Below are positions 12,552-23,614 of a DNA stretch of 64,000 nucleotides, one piece after another. How positions within the stretch are numbered: position 1 is the first letter of the stretch; each line of letters begins with the position of its first letter. The notes under the pieces are model-generated. The model worked only from the letters and a program-made list of their open reading frames with translations, made no database searches and was not told where the DNA came from. The stretch covers positions 1,488,001-1,552,000 of the forward strand of contig JAGYXB010001414.1 of NCBI GenBank assembly GCA_022495005.1, in the 5' to 3' direction. A program made the position numbers and the translations under genes. This DNA comes from Rhyacophila brunnea. Lineage: Eukaryota > Arthropoda > Insecta > Trichoptera > Rhyacophilidae.

Positions 12552-13360
12552 TTAAGAGGGTACTTCAGTGAAACGGCAAATAATGTTCAACTATAGGTGC
12601 GACGAAATTTCGGACTGACTGGCAATCGAAGAGCGAAAGTCGAACTGTGAACACGTCAATTTGTTTTGTGATGGCGACGGGGGAATTAATTCTTAACTCG
12701 TGTAAATATGACTAAAAAACTTTACGTATGTACTTAAAAAAGAAAACATGTCAATGAATATATTATTATTATTAGTAATATAACAATAAACATAACATTA
12801 AGAATACGTGTATTAATTAAGGCGCTAAGTACCAAAAACAAAAAAAACTGACATTTTATAGAAAAGTGTTCTACATACTAACGCTAATAACTTCAACTAT
12901 GGTCTAAGTGCCTCAAGCAAGTCAACAAAATACAGCAAAATATTTAAACCTGTCGACGTTGTAAGTCCGTTGGCCTGTTTTATTTATAATGGTGTAAATA
13001 GCACTACAGTGGTCAACTTCATTCAATATAAAATGGCTGACGATGGTGTGTTGACACTTGCGAGTTCCTAATACCTAAAATTATAGAAGCTGCCGTGATT
13101 GCTTCACACTGTAAAACCACATTTTTCAAAAGGTCTGCTTCATGAAATTTTACTGCATTGACTAGGTATTTTGTAACTACAGGCAATACTACTTTTTGGT
13201 ACTTAGAGCCTTAATTAATACACGTATTCATAATCTATAACAAAACATTTAGACTTTTTATGACAAATTATGTTTTGTTCTGCACGCGTCATTTGCACAA
13301 TCTTCGCGTCGCGCAGTCACGATCGTTTTAGACCGTGCCGCAGCTGAAGTATGGCCTTAA
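12552..13360 (+). mobile_element. TTAA-flanked MITE (family T), copy A, with insertion
   Basis: Starts after TTAA (12552-12555) with GAGGGTACTTCAGTGAAAC and ends in TGAAGTATGGCC before TTAA (13357-13360). The ends are imperfect inverted repeats of about 17 bp. TTAA target use suggests piggyBac-type mobilisation, which is inferred. The family body (GGTGCGACGAAATTT, ATGGCGACGGG, GAAAACATGTCAATGAATAT) recurs at 13357-13729 (inverted), 48122-48503 and 56752-57040. Another element splits the copy at 12802-13229. Confidence 0.8.
12802..13229. mobile_element. Small TIR element inserted in MITE copy A
   Basis: About 428 bp absent from the other family T copies. Its two ends are inverted copies over about 37 bp: GAATACGTGTATTAATTAAG at 12802, then a block ending CTAAGTACCAAAAA; the complement ends at 13229 with one mismatch. 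It contains TTAATTAA at both ends, so the exact boundary and target duplication are ambiguous. No open frame of note. Confidence 0.75.
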
Positions 13361-13729
13361 GGCTATACCTCAGTTGAGGCATGGTCTAAAAAGATCGTGG
13401 CTAGGCGATGAGCGGATTGCGGGTCGCGGGCGAAAATGACGCATGCCGAACGAAATATAATTTGTCATATAAATCCAACGTGCGTCCATTTAATGTTCTG
13501 TTTATTGTTCTATTAGTAACAATAATAATATATTCATTGACATGTTTTCTTTTTAAAGTAAATGAGTAACGTTTTTCGTCATCTTTACATGATTTAAAAA
13601 ATAATGCCATCACGAAACAAATTGACGTATTCACACCTCGACTTTCGGTCTCCGATTGACAGCGAGTCCAAAATTTCGTCGCGCCTATAGTTGAAAATTA
13701 TTTTCCGTTTCACTGAAGTATTGCCTTAA
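13357..13729 (-). mobile_element. TTAA-flanked MITE (family T), copy B, inverted
   Basis: 373 bp in reverse orientation, sharing its TTAA (13357-13360) with copy A, so the two elements are head to head. The other TTAA is at 13726-13729, next to CGTTTCACTGAAGTATTGCC. The reading frame across it (13401-13634) is incidental. Together A and B form a near-palindrome of about 1.18 kb. Confidence 0.85.
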
Positions 13730-14443
13730 CCAATTATTTGTATTGTAGGGACGATGTGGTTCCAAAATATCGGTTTCCGGGGCCGGCACTATTGATACTA
13801 CCGATACCGCTATCAGTATCGACTCTTTTGCATTCTGTATGTATATAGCAGTATATAGGTACTTGGTGACCGTTATCAATTTCTATAATCATGTTATCGC
13901 ATTTTACGCGAGGCGAAGTCGTGTCGTACGCGCGCCATTGGCGAGACGACATGAGCGGTGCGACATGTCGGCCTCGCGATTTGTTTTCATCGCTCGGATG
14001 TCGATAGAATTTATGTTAGGCTCCCGTACTACGACCGATGAAGTTACGTGTGACAAGAATTGTTAATTAAGTCGGCCACCGTTTTACCTTTATACACACA
14101 ATGATAATAAAGTTTCGATTTCACTAATCAATACAGCAGAGATAAATATTTCAGCATGAAAAGAATATCACCTACGTGCCTGCCCAGCCATAAAACAATA
14201 AACAGAAATTGGTGCTCGTGACAAGTCTTTGTTTGCGAACGATTTATTCGGGAAATAATATAATAACTCAATTACTTATACACTTATAGTTAGGTTGTAT
14301 AAACTGTAGGTATACGATTTTGGTGTCTTGTGTTGCAGCCTTGATGGTTCTGATATATTCTAAAAATATTTACGTAATAGGTATAAATAATATAGAACCT
14401 TAACAAAAGCATAATTAATAGTTTCATGATATTATTATTATAG
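13730..14443. other. Non-coding stretch with a GC-rich patch
   Basis: 13750-13830 has GATACTACCGATACCG-like words similar to the 16.1-16.9 kb element. 13905-14050 is CpG-rich (TCGTACGCGCGCCATTGGCG) and may be a small promoter or a conserved patch. No coding gene is supported. Confidence 0.4.
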
Positions 14444-14895
14444 CAGTGGTGAGGGGTGGAGGTGGGCTGTTAAGATTCGACAAAAATAGTGCATACTTTT
14501 ACAGTCATATATCTATATCTACCTATATTTTTTTTCGTTGAATTAAGAATAAGTACATAATATTATTACAGATGGTGTTGGTTAGTTTTCTTAATTCATT
14601 AGGCCTGCCTAAACCCAACCATAATCGATAAAAAATATTATTCTATCTCTAAAATATGTAAAATTATGTTTGATTTAATGGCATAATTTTAGATATTTTT
14701 TGACTATTATCTAGTTCTAGTAGGTATGTATGGCTTAGATTGGGCAGGGTTTAATTGAATTTTAAAACCTAACAAACACTATCTAAACATTATACCTAGT
14801 CTTAGTTCAATAAAAACAAATATGTTTGACTGACAAAGTTTAGTTTTGCACTGTTTATGCAGGACTTAATAACCTACCTTTACCCCTTGTCACTG
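14444..14895. mobile_element. hAT-type fold-back element (family B), copy 2
   Basis: 452 bp. Ends CAGTGGTGAGGGGTGG and CCCCTTGTCACTG. Flanks TATTATAG and TTATATAG match at 6 of 8. The internal halves are inverted copies of about 190 bp, and words such as GGGCAGGGTTTAATTGAA match copy 1 (10979-12418). No coding capacity. Confidence 0.8.
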
Positions 14896-14905
14896 TTATA
14901 TAGAT

Positions 14906-15781
14906 CAGTGGTTTCCAAACTTTATGTTACTACGCCTCCTTTAAAAAAAATCTAATCTTGGCGGCTCCCACCTTTATTTCATTAAATAATACAGACACCT
15001 TTTTAAATAGCCAAAAATGTATTACTTAATACAATAATGAAAAAAAAATATTATAAAAATAAACAAGATTTTACTACATTTATTATATTCATTTTTAAAT
15101 TAATTTGTTTTTCATGCGATGGATGTGCTTGTTTATTAGCAAAAAGTGCTCTTTTTCTAATAAACGGGGTCGATATTTGAATTTCATTGAAGCTAATGCT
15201 GAAAATCCCGTTTCGCATAAATATGATGTTACGAATGGGAGCAGTAGGTACTTTACTTACAACTTGCATTGCTTTTCTTGACAAATTATTATCGACTTCG
15301 ATTCAATTAAAATTGAACTAGGGTTTTTGTTTCAATGAATTATCGCATGATATTTCTATATTTTTTTTCCTTTTCAATAGTAGTCAATCCAAATTCATCA
15401 TCGTTCATTGACAAATGGATTCTATCATGGGCCCCACATCCTGAAGCGTGCCCACCTACCTATCGCTGAGGTTAAGGACAGTGTTGTGCTCTAAAGTAGT
15501 GTTTCCTAAATTATACACGGGAGTTATCATTTAAGTACCTATTGCAATCATCATATAGGTATCACATCAAATTACAACGCACAACCACATATTTAAAATA
15601 GTTAATAGTCATGAAACAAAGTAGCACCTTTTTTTTTTTTTTTTTTTAACTATTAGAGTAAAATTGAAAATTGTAAATAAAAAGCACAGGCTCATTTCTT
15701 TATAAAATATGCATTTGCAAACTGCAAACCTGTGGCTACATTTGTGTTAAATTTTTCGCGCCTCCAGTTTGGAAACCACTG
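14906..15781. mobile_element. hAT element (family C) with transposase remnant
   Basis: 876 bp. TIRs CAGTGGTTTCCAAACTT / AGTTTGGAAACCACTG and a perfect 8-bp target duplication ATATAGAT (14898-14905 and 15782-15789). It landed on the right-hand target duplication of the neighbouring family B copy, so it came later. A poly-T run lies at 15629-15648. It contains the C-terminal end of a hAT transposase on the minus strand. Confidence 0.95.
15095..15290 (-). pseudogene. hAT transposase C-terminal dimerisation region, decayed
   Basis: Minus strand. One frame reads LSRKAMQVV (about 15255-15284). After a frameshift the next frame reads LLPFVTSYLCETGFSALASM, continuing K-FKYRPRLL and ending at a stop (15095-15097). 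The TSYLCETGFSALASMK block is the hallmark of the hAT C-terminal dimerisation domain in ZBED/SCAND3-like transposases. The N-terminal zinc finger and the catalytic core are missing, so it is a dead 3' fragment kept inside a deleted element. Confidence 0.85.
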
Positions 15782-16124
15782 ATATAGATAGAGCATTGAT
15801 GATTGTTTCTAGGCATGCTTTGCATCTACAGCATTTATCTATAGAACACACGCCACTGTTAAACATCCTTAATAATATATAGACCTACCTGAAAACCAGT
15901 GTATTTTAAGTAAATAGGATAATATAATCTCATCAAACTATTCATTACAATCCTCGAATATCTAAATAAGGTACGAGTCGATGATGTTAGGTAATTAAAT
16001 AATTTGCTGATGTAGTAATATTATCTGAGAATTGTTTCTTTTCTCATTGTATCAGTGTTGACTTAATATGCTATGGGTAGGTACAGTTTAGACATTTTTA
16101 TTTATTTTGAATTTTTGTTACTAG
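15782..16124. other. Non-coding, nothing recognised
   Basis: AT-rich DNA between two transposon copies; no gene or repeat ends are clear. Confidence 0.5.
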
Positions 16125-16127
16125 GGA

Positions 16128-16860
16128 CTAGGGATTGCAATACCGAATGATAGTACCAATACCGGTATTTCGGTATTTCCTATTGAATACCGGTATTTGC
16201 GAAATATTTGAAAAAATAAAAGTATAAAAATTTCTTTAAAATATTAATATGTTATAGCAAAATTATCTAAATAGGTACCTATAATTATTTAAACCTTTAA
16301 AATCATGTATAGGTAAGATACGGTAGATATACCTACTGATGTTTATAAATACCAAGTAGTTGAACTATTGGTACTTTCTTCTTCGAATGATCTTTCAATA
16401 ACTTTATATAAAGTTGTTCTACGACGTGTAGGTATATTGTGTCCCACTGATAACTTGCAATTTCTTTACTTTTATCCCGTAATAAGTAAAACTAAATACA
16501 ATGTTGGTCACTGTTTCAACAAAATTATATTTTTTCATTATTGTACCTATAAGCTACTCTTTAGTAGATAAACTTAAAAAAATATAAGCACAAACAAGTC
16601 CATTATAGAGTATAATTTTATTATTCAATCATTAAATATTTGCCGACAGGGCTGAGCTTACTATTGCTTATGCTTATATAAACGAACGACGTACCTAACC
16701 CGACAAAAAATACAGTCTTCTTAAACCTTCCATGTTAATTAATACATTTTCTTTCCACTTTTAATACCGAATATATCGGTATTGTCTGATTTTTGATACC
16801 GGTATTTTGGTATCAAAAAATACTGGAATACCGGTTTTGAATTATCGTAATTACGTGCCG
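16128..16860. mobile_element. Candidate non-autonomous hAT-like element with CCGGTATT ends
   Basis: The left side starts AGGGATTGCAATACCG and carries repeated ACCGGTATTTCGGTATTT words. The right side (16760-16842) carries the inverted set (TACCGGTATTTTGGTATC, GGAATACCGGTTTTGAATT). This end type is common in hAT elements of animals. Exact ends and a target duplication could not be fixed. A fragment of family D (about 16690-16760) lies inside. Confidence 0.5.
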
Positions 16861-17117
16861 ACGTATTTATAATAAATGTAGATATCCTTGATTTTAATGT
16901 CGAACTGGTTTTCATAATGACAACCGAAGATAAAATCTGAACCTAGTGTTACTTATTGGGCGATTAACTTTTTAAAATTAATTCCAAGCATAATTTTTAC
17001 ATACCTGACTACTTAAAATCTTAATAACTTTTCACGAGGCATATATTTATAATATTATGTAATCTAATTAGGAATGTATTATGGCAGTGCTTATAAAACT
17101 TTGTCGCTTCACGGCAC

Positions 17118-17335
17118 CCTTAGTGTGGTTTTTTTTGAATGATTAAGAACCTAGTCCTAGCTTTTTCGTACAAGGTGGTTGTTAATAATTTTGAACAATC
17201 ACCAACACCCAGGCTTTGAGAAAACAAACATAAATATTGTGTCCTGACTCCTGACCGGGAATCGGACCCAGAACTCTCGGGTGGAAGGCAAGCGCCTTGC
17301 GCACTGCACCACGGAGCCGCCTCCTTAGTGTGGTT
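17118..17335 (-). repeat. tRNA-derived SINE (family S1) with 13-bp target duplication
   Basis: The element spans 17131-17322, 192 bp on the minus strand, flanked by direct repeats CCTTAGTGTGGTT at 17118-17130 and 17323-17335. The 5' end (at 17322) has a tRNA-like head: CCGTGGTGCAGTGCGC (A-box region), TTGCCTTCCACCC around the anticodon, resembling tRNA-Gly(UCC), and GGGTCCGATTCCC as B box (17257-17269). The 3' end is an A-run (T-run at 17129-17136 on +). All hallmarks of LINE-driven insertion are present. Confidence 0.9.
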
Positions 17336-18408
17336 ATCTATCGAGATTCTCCGACGGCTCCCTAAATAGTTACTTATTATTTTCCGAAGTACACAATTGA
17401 AAATTTGTCCTCAGAATTAAGCTTGCGACCAATGTTTTTTTTTAGCTCTTTGAGGTGGTTATAGAAAGTGCCCGTGACATAAACAGTTTTTCCTTTGTAT
17501 CAATATGTCTGCAGTACCTACCTATTCCGTTTTTTTAAATTTACACGAAAATAAAGTGAATTCATTAGAATTTAAATTCAAATTCCATCAGTACCTACGC
17601 TCAGTCGATAGTAGTTGTTATAATATGAAAGTAAAGTAATTAGTATTTAACCGTTGCGATCAATTTATAGGATTTTTTAAAAATGTAAAGACATAGTATA
17701 AAGGACGAATCCATAACAATAAGGGAAGAGCAGTTTACATTTTTAAATGTTACATGAAACTTATTGAAACAACAGGTACTGAAGCACACAAATCTATCAT
17801 TGTTATCATGCATCAGTTCATTGAATTATAATGATCTGGGACTACTATTACGTTTCTTCGAACAGCCTGTGGTTGCCTTTGAATTTTGCTCGCAGCGCAC
17901 ATTTTGAATACTACTGATATATTATGCCTGTACTATGCCTGTACCTATACTACCTGTCTAAATACTATATATATATATGTTTCAGCAATTACGTCCCTAG
18001 ACAAAATGCCGCTCCTAGGCAGCGCCAAAATACCGCCCCTTTTGTTTATATGGTATTTTTTATCATCCTTTCATGATTCCAATATCTAAAAAAAATGTTG
18101 TATGTATACATTACTAACAAAATATATCTATACTTACCACTAAAACATACAATATTAAATTTATATTTTTTCCCCTAACCGTGGGGTATTTTTAACGTTG
18201 GTTTCTTCTTCGCAAAACTTGGCAACATTGGTAATGATATTTTTAGCCTGAGATCGCAAAGGTTTAGGCATTATTAAATCGATGATCGATATAATGACAT
18301 CGCGACTCTTCGATACAGACTAAAATCGTGGACCAGAAGCGGTAGGTGGGACGCTCTGTAATAAGGGGGTGCATCTTTAGTTTCGACGGCCAACGCGACT
18401 TCCGTGCA
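17336..18408. other. Non-coding stretch, no gene seen
   Basis: AT-rich. A short region at 18300-18400 is more GC-rich but carries no recognisable frame. Confidence 0.5.
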
Positions 18409-18707
18409 CAGTGGTTAATGCGTCAGACTGTAATTATTAGTAAATCTGCACGTGTCGTTACTAAGGACGTCGAAAGGCAACGGAAATAAACTAGATATCG
18501 CGTACCCGACAAAAAAATACAGAACTGTTAAACCTTTTATGTTAATTAATACATTTTGTTTCCAACCAGTGAGTTGATTTTTTTTAATGTATAGATATTT
18601 TCGTTATTACTAAGTTTATGTAAATATTTCTATATTATACTAAATGATTCGAGTAACTGGCGCCCCCAAGCGACGCTCAATCTACCTACCCCCACGGGAC
18701 GTCACTG
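18409..18707 (-). mobile_element. hAT-type non-autonomous element (family D), inverted copy
   Basis: Reverse-oriented relative of 52476-52822. The right end CCCACGGGACGTCACTG complements the other copy's left end. Inside, GACGTCGAAAGGCAACGGAA, ATATCGCG, and ACCTTTTATGTTAATTAATA match the inverted sequence of that copy. The left end CAGTGGTTAATGCGTCAGAC has diverged and no target duplication is seen, so the left boundary is less sure. Confidence 0.7.
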
Positions 18708-19864
18708 TATTTCAGTGGTTTGACTTGAAACTAAACGACTAGGTCGGTATTTAATGCTTATCTTGATAAATACCCAGTAGGTATTTAGCAAAGGTTCTGT
18801 TCACGTAGTTGTCTAAAAAAGAGTGCACATTAATTACTAATTTTTAATGCACTAGTTTCAAATCAGCGTGATAACTGGTGACATATATAAATATTATCAT
18901 GTTATAGACGTAGTTAATAAACAAGTTGTTTCAGATTTTTTTATTATTAAATTATCACGGTTATTAACAGTGTCGTGTCAGCCGATAATGTCGCGAGTCT
19001 CGGGTTGGAATCCTGGTCTGGTAAAAAATACATGTTGTCTTTTCAACGTGTATTTGAATCAGATTATGGACCTAATAGGTTGAATAGTGGCTGACATCCA
19101 TTTATCGTTAAAACAAAATATGTTAATAGTTGATACAACATCCACTCTGAGGAGGCCCATAATATGATGTTTTTAGGATCGAACATTGTATATCAATAAT
19201 TGGGTTAAAATTTTGTATATAGATAGGTACTTAGGTACTAGTGTAAATATAGGTACTCACTATTTAGTGAACAATAGAATTATCATTCCCGATCGATAGC
19301 AAGGAATTTCCCAAAACATGCAATGGCATGTAGGTAGGTACTTAGTATATAAAGAAGTGAATAATTTCGAATCAATAAAATATGACATAGGGCACTTAGG
19401 CCATGGTAGTCTTGGCAGGGCCACTGAAATTTCAATGTTTACTTATTTTCTGTCAGCAATTATAGAGGGCAAAACAGTTTATTTTTGTCAAATAAACTGG
19501 AATTTTTATCGCAGAAGTCAAGTTAGAGGTGGTTTTATTAAATTAGTTATGAAACTATTGACATACAGCAATGTGTGATATAAATGCAGTTTATAGAATT
19601 TCCACCATGATAAGAATATTTTTTAATACAATTTAAATTCTAGTGATTTTCATTTAGGTACTCGTAGTTTACCTCCATCCAAAGACCTACAAGCATTCTT
19701 CGTCACTGTGAAATGTTATTAGGTACCTTTGGTACCTACATAACCTATGTAAAGATGACAAAGTGAAGTTAGTGATGTAACGCTAAGTATTTAAACTTAA
19801 AACATAAGTACCCCACCTAGTGTTAATAAAACATCGTTCATTTGAGAAAGGAGTAGATATCAGA
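18708..19864. other. Non-coding stretch, no gene seen
   Basis: AT-rich DNA with TAGGTAC words. The open frame at 19318-19578 has no family resemblance and no splice or promoter support. Confidence 0.5.
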
Positions 19865-20600
19865 CAGCGTTGCCAGAAAATTATTTTTCTAAATCGAGAT
19901 TTTTACCATGTGAAATTAAAAAACGGGATTTAGGAGCAAAAAGAGGGACAACCTAAAAACCGCATAGTTCAATATATTTTTTATAATATCAATCATAAAT
20001 GACATAACGTAAACTACAAAACTCTTTCTATCAAAATAATAATATTTCACAATATTTTTTTTTCGACACTCACTTATTTATACTTAACTGAAGATTTTAG
20101 TTCCTGAAGAGTTTTTTTCTGCTGCTTAATGTGTTGGTAAAATTCAGAAAAAATATTATATTGATGAATTAAACAAGTAATTCAGATTTTATCAACTCAA
20201 TAGAACATTTATTTCTTGCATCTGACCATTTTAAATTCATATGAGAAAATATCCGTTCGGTACATAATAACATTTACATTATTTAGAATATTTAGATTTA
20301 CATCATAGTATGCTTATTAAAATAAATGAAATCAACTTGAAAATATATATGGTCTCTTTTTAAGGGAATAACTTGAATAACTAATGATACCAATATACCA
20401 TTTCTGTGAAGCTGAGTCTTTAGAATTTTTCGCAATCACATCAATAGAAGGTTTCAGCCAGTTCAATTCTTTATACATCAGGTCCATATCTACTTCTCCA
20501 GTTAAATTCAATATAAGCACCGCATTATCTATAACTATGGGAATTATCATCCGTCTGGGAACGCTGATATCAGATGACAAATGTATACCTAATGTTTAAG
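19865..20600 (-). mobile_element. Decayed hAT element, partial
   Basis: CAGCGTTGCCAGAAA at 19865 looks like a hAT end, and hAT transposase C-terminal sequence lies inside on the minus strand. AAAAGAGGGACAA (19937-19949) recurs at 25260-25272. The far end was not found, so the extent is a minimum. Confidence 0.5.
20169..20580 (-). pseudogene. hAT transposase C-terminal fragment, decayed
   Basis: One minus frame (20169 to about 20280) reads MLLCTERIFSHMNLKWSDAR, then NKCSIELIKSELLV and a stop. The ERIFSxMNxxWsxxRNxxSxExIKxEL pattern is the hAT C-terminal dimerisation block. Upstream, the 82-residue frame 20332-20580 (DMDLMYKELNWLKPSID) is possibly an earlier part of the same protein, separated by stops; that link is inferred. 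No N-terminal zinc finger or full catalytic core is recognised. Confidence 0.65.
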
Positions 20601-21083
20601 ACTTAAGTGGTGTATTCAATTTAATGAATGGAAAACTCCACCGCTTAAAACAATCCCTATAACATTGTGCTATCAAAGTCAAAGGCTTTTCGGATTAACA
20701 TCCGGCGCAGGTGCTGAAATATTCTTCTGTTCTTCTTTCAACTTCAAACTTTCGACGGCGGCTCACAAGTCATTTCGCAGATATTAATCCGCACTCGCTT
20801 GCTGTCTACATTTTGCTGCTGGCATTGGCGTGCGCAGGATTTGTACCAAAAATAATAAAATCAACATTCAATTTATCATTTTATCAATATTATGTTTCAA
20901 CAAAAAGGTTTGGGCAAAAAGGGCGCTTAGGAATATATTACAGTGCGAAAACTTTACGGTAGTGGGCGGTGGTTTGGAGAACTAGATCCCCTCCTCTCGC
21001 GTTTCAGTATTCATTCCCCTCACCTCTAACGTATTTGACGTTTCTTATAAGTGTGCGGTATCAGTCAATTAGACATGTTAATA

Positions 21084-21224
21084 ATGGCAAAAGTTTTCAA
21101 AGGTGACAGCAGGAAGTTTATAAGTCATCTTATCTCCTACTGTGAAGAAGAAAAACCACAAAATAAGCTCATTTGGCTCTTCAACAACGTTATTGAAAGA
21201 GTTGCCGCGATGACAGCTACATAA
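21084..21224 (+). pseudogene. Possible N-terminal helix-turn-helix remnant of a Tc1/IS630-type transposase
   Basis: A 46-residue frame starting MAKVFKGDSRKFISHLISYC, followed by EEEKPQNKLIWLFNNVIERVAAMT and then a stop. The pattern (x-R-x-F-I-x-x-[I/V]-x-Y-C-x-E-E-K ... ERVAAMTG) resembles the start of insect DDE transposase-like proteins, where GIS-x-x-T normally follows. Recognition rests on a short segment. Confidence 0.4.
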
Positions 21225-21299
21225 CACACTTAAAATTTTAATGTTGCCACATAAAATTTATCCAAGTTATTGGGAAAAAATGTATACCATTATTTGAAA

Positions 21300-21500
21300 T
21301 TTGTGAAAATATATACTTACCTACCTATTTAAGGAAGTGTGAAATAATATCTTCTAATCCTGGCAATACTCACAATACTTCGAAATCGAAAACCATATAT
21401 AAGATCAACACGAGCGCCGCCGCCAGGTCTCACATTAAAGTTTTCGGACAATAGGCGACGAGTCTCACTCCTGACCCTCCGGTACGCACGCCACTGGCTT
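21300..21500. mobile_element. hAT-like right end, partner unclear
   Basis: GC-rich block ending GGTACGCACGCCACTGG (about 21481-21497), a hAT-type right terminus. CATTGGCGTGCGCAGG at about 20823 could be a mutated left partner, but the flanks do not match. Confidence 0.35.
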
Positions 21501-21699
21501 TCACTATGAGAGAGAGAATTCAGTGACGACATAGCGGGGTAACTTATGTGAAAGAACGAAGTATAAGAATAATGCTGAAAACTAATATTATTTTCAATCG
21601 TCATCTTTAGAAAGTGTATTTGATTTGGATTCATCTTAAATAATTAATACACGACTATTGTTTGACTTTATAACATTGGCGATTTTTTTTGACGCATAT

Positions 21700-23614
21700 G
21701 ACGCAATAGATTTGTAAGTAGATTAAAAGGGAGCCCCGAAACAGTTCAAACCGGTTATACAATAATTATTAACTTCCTTAGAGAAAAGAATATAAAGGGT
21801 CCAGGCCAGGTCCAATATCCCGCAAAATGAAACTTTTGTCGGTGCGTTTGATTGTGTTGGCGAGTGAACGTATATCGATACAAATGTTTTGAGGACAAAG
21901 GCGTGCGGACAAAACACAATATTATTAAATTTATTAGTAGATAGGTATTAGGTTCATTGGTGGATATTTTCAATATATTCCTAAATACAAAATCTTCAAA
22001 ATATATTTTATTTATTTATCATTATCGTGTTACAAATATTTTTTGAATATATGACAAAGTAAAAATATAGGTATCTAAGTAAGTAGGTATACAAGAACAA
22101 TATTAAAGTTACACACTTATCCGCATAAAAGGGGTCAAGTTTTGAATAATTATGTACAAAGGTATCGAATCACATTATGTAAAAATAAATACCTACTAAG
22201 AGATTGTATTAATAGACGTGCACAATAGGAAATCGAATACAAAAGATAGATTGAAAAAAATCCTTGACTCAATAGATTACAATAATATCAACGAAAATAG
22301 CAGCTTATCAAAACACAAGGTGAAAAGCTCATCCAAGCTCCACGGACATGCGAAAGCATTTTTTTTTCAAATACATATCGTCACCTCAATACTACAACTA
22401 GATAATTCTGATTTGATCATTGTTGGGAAAATGACATTTAAACTTTACTTGATTAACATAAATCTAGGACCTAGGCTATAATTATTATTTAAAATAAAAA
22501 TGAAAAATTATGATTGGGAACAATTAAATATAATGTTCAACTGTATGAAAAAATATTGTAGATACCTATATTATTTTATTTCTTTAATACAGTTATGGTT
22601 TTAAAGTTATCTAATATTTTCAAACATAAACTTAATACAGTTCCCATTAACCTCTGACTTAGGTACCTAGTTTTATAATTTTGTAGATAAGGAAATGCAG
22701 AATCATATTCAATAGCTAACTCAAAAACAGTGGAAATCAAGTTATCTAGTTGTGGTATTGAGGTGACGATATATTTTTTGAAAATATTTCCTAATATATG
22801 GGTAGATAATTTTCACAAACTGAGTAAATATAATCTGACCAAATCACAACAACTAACATTAAATTGGGTTATAATTCAAAAAGTTATCTAGATAGATACT
22901 TGTACACAAAAAATAAACCACTAATATTACCTACTTATAATCATCTTCAATAATAATTATTTTTTGTTACTGGATGTGATTCCAGATGAAAGATGCGATT
23001 TTTACTACGTACGTTGGTAGTTGAAATAGGTATACCTACCTATTGTTTTTATTTCATTTTTATCGTGAAATCTCAAAATCAGCCTCAGGCCTCTATGTCT
23101 GTCAACCCGCAATTGCCTTATACAATTTGTGCCATGAAAAAAATATAATATTAGGTACCTATGTCGTAAAGTTATAACGCCTATTTTCAAAACTGGGTTT
23201 GTTTCATTTTGAAATGCCTCGGAAATATACATAGTTCCGCTATTGCTAGCCATGGTAATCGATTTAGTTGTAGAATAGTTGCCTGCGCCCCATGTCGAGT
23301 GATATTTGTTACTTGCAACATCAGCATTTTTTTTCCAAACTAAAATGTCGCATTCGACTTGTGTGCGGCGGTACATTAACTTACACGTGTTTTGTGAATA
23401 CCAATAAAATCACATCAACATATTCGGCGATCCAGCTACAAGTTATTCCTTTAAAATATTGACATGAGCGATTGGTCAACCACAAAGTAGGTATTGGAAT
23501 GGCGACTGCGTTTTGTGGTTGACCGCTAAATATAAAAGGACCCGTGTGTGGTATTCTTAACGTCATTAATGGTTTTATTGAATGCTTTATAATTATAATA
23601 TGGTCTCCGTATAG
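21700..23614. other. Non-coding stretch; inverted repeat inside
   Basis: Open frames at 22218-22481 and 23005-23376 show no family resemblance. A segment at 22370-22412 (ATCGTCACCTCAATACTACA) recurs inverted at about 22735-22780, giving 50-bp imperfect arms about 320 bp apart, probably a decayed fold-back element. Confidence 0.45.

Noticed and set aside
13401..13634. 77-residue minus frame and the overlapping frames near 13685-14066
   Set aside because: They lie in MITE copy B or in GC-rich non-coding DNA and have no homologous frame in the other MITE copies.
17229..17320. A functional tRNA-Gly gene
   Set aside because: The stems do not pair properly, the B box deviates, and the target duplications with the A-run tail show it is a SINE head.
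23005..23376. 123-residue minus frame as a host gene
   Set aside because: No family signal, no introns or promoter, and multiple low-complexity parts; likely chance.
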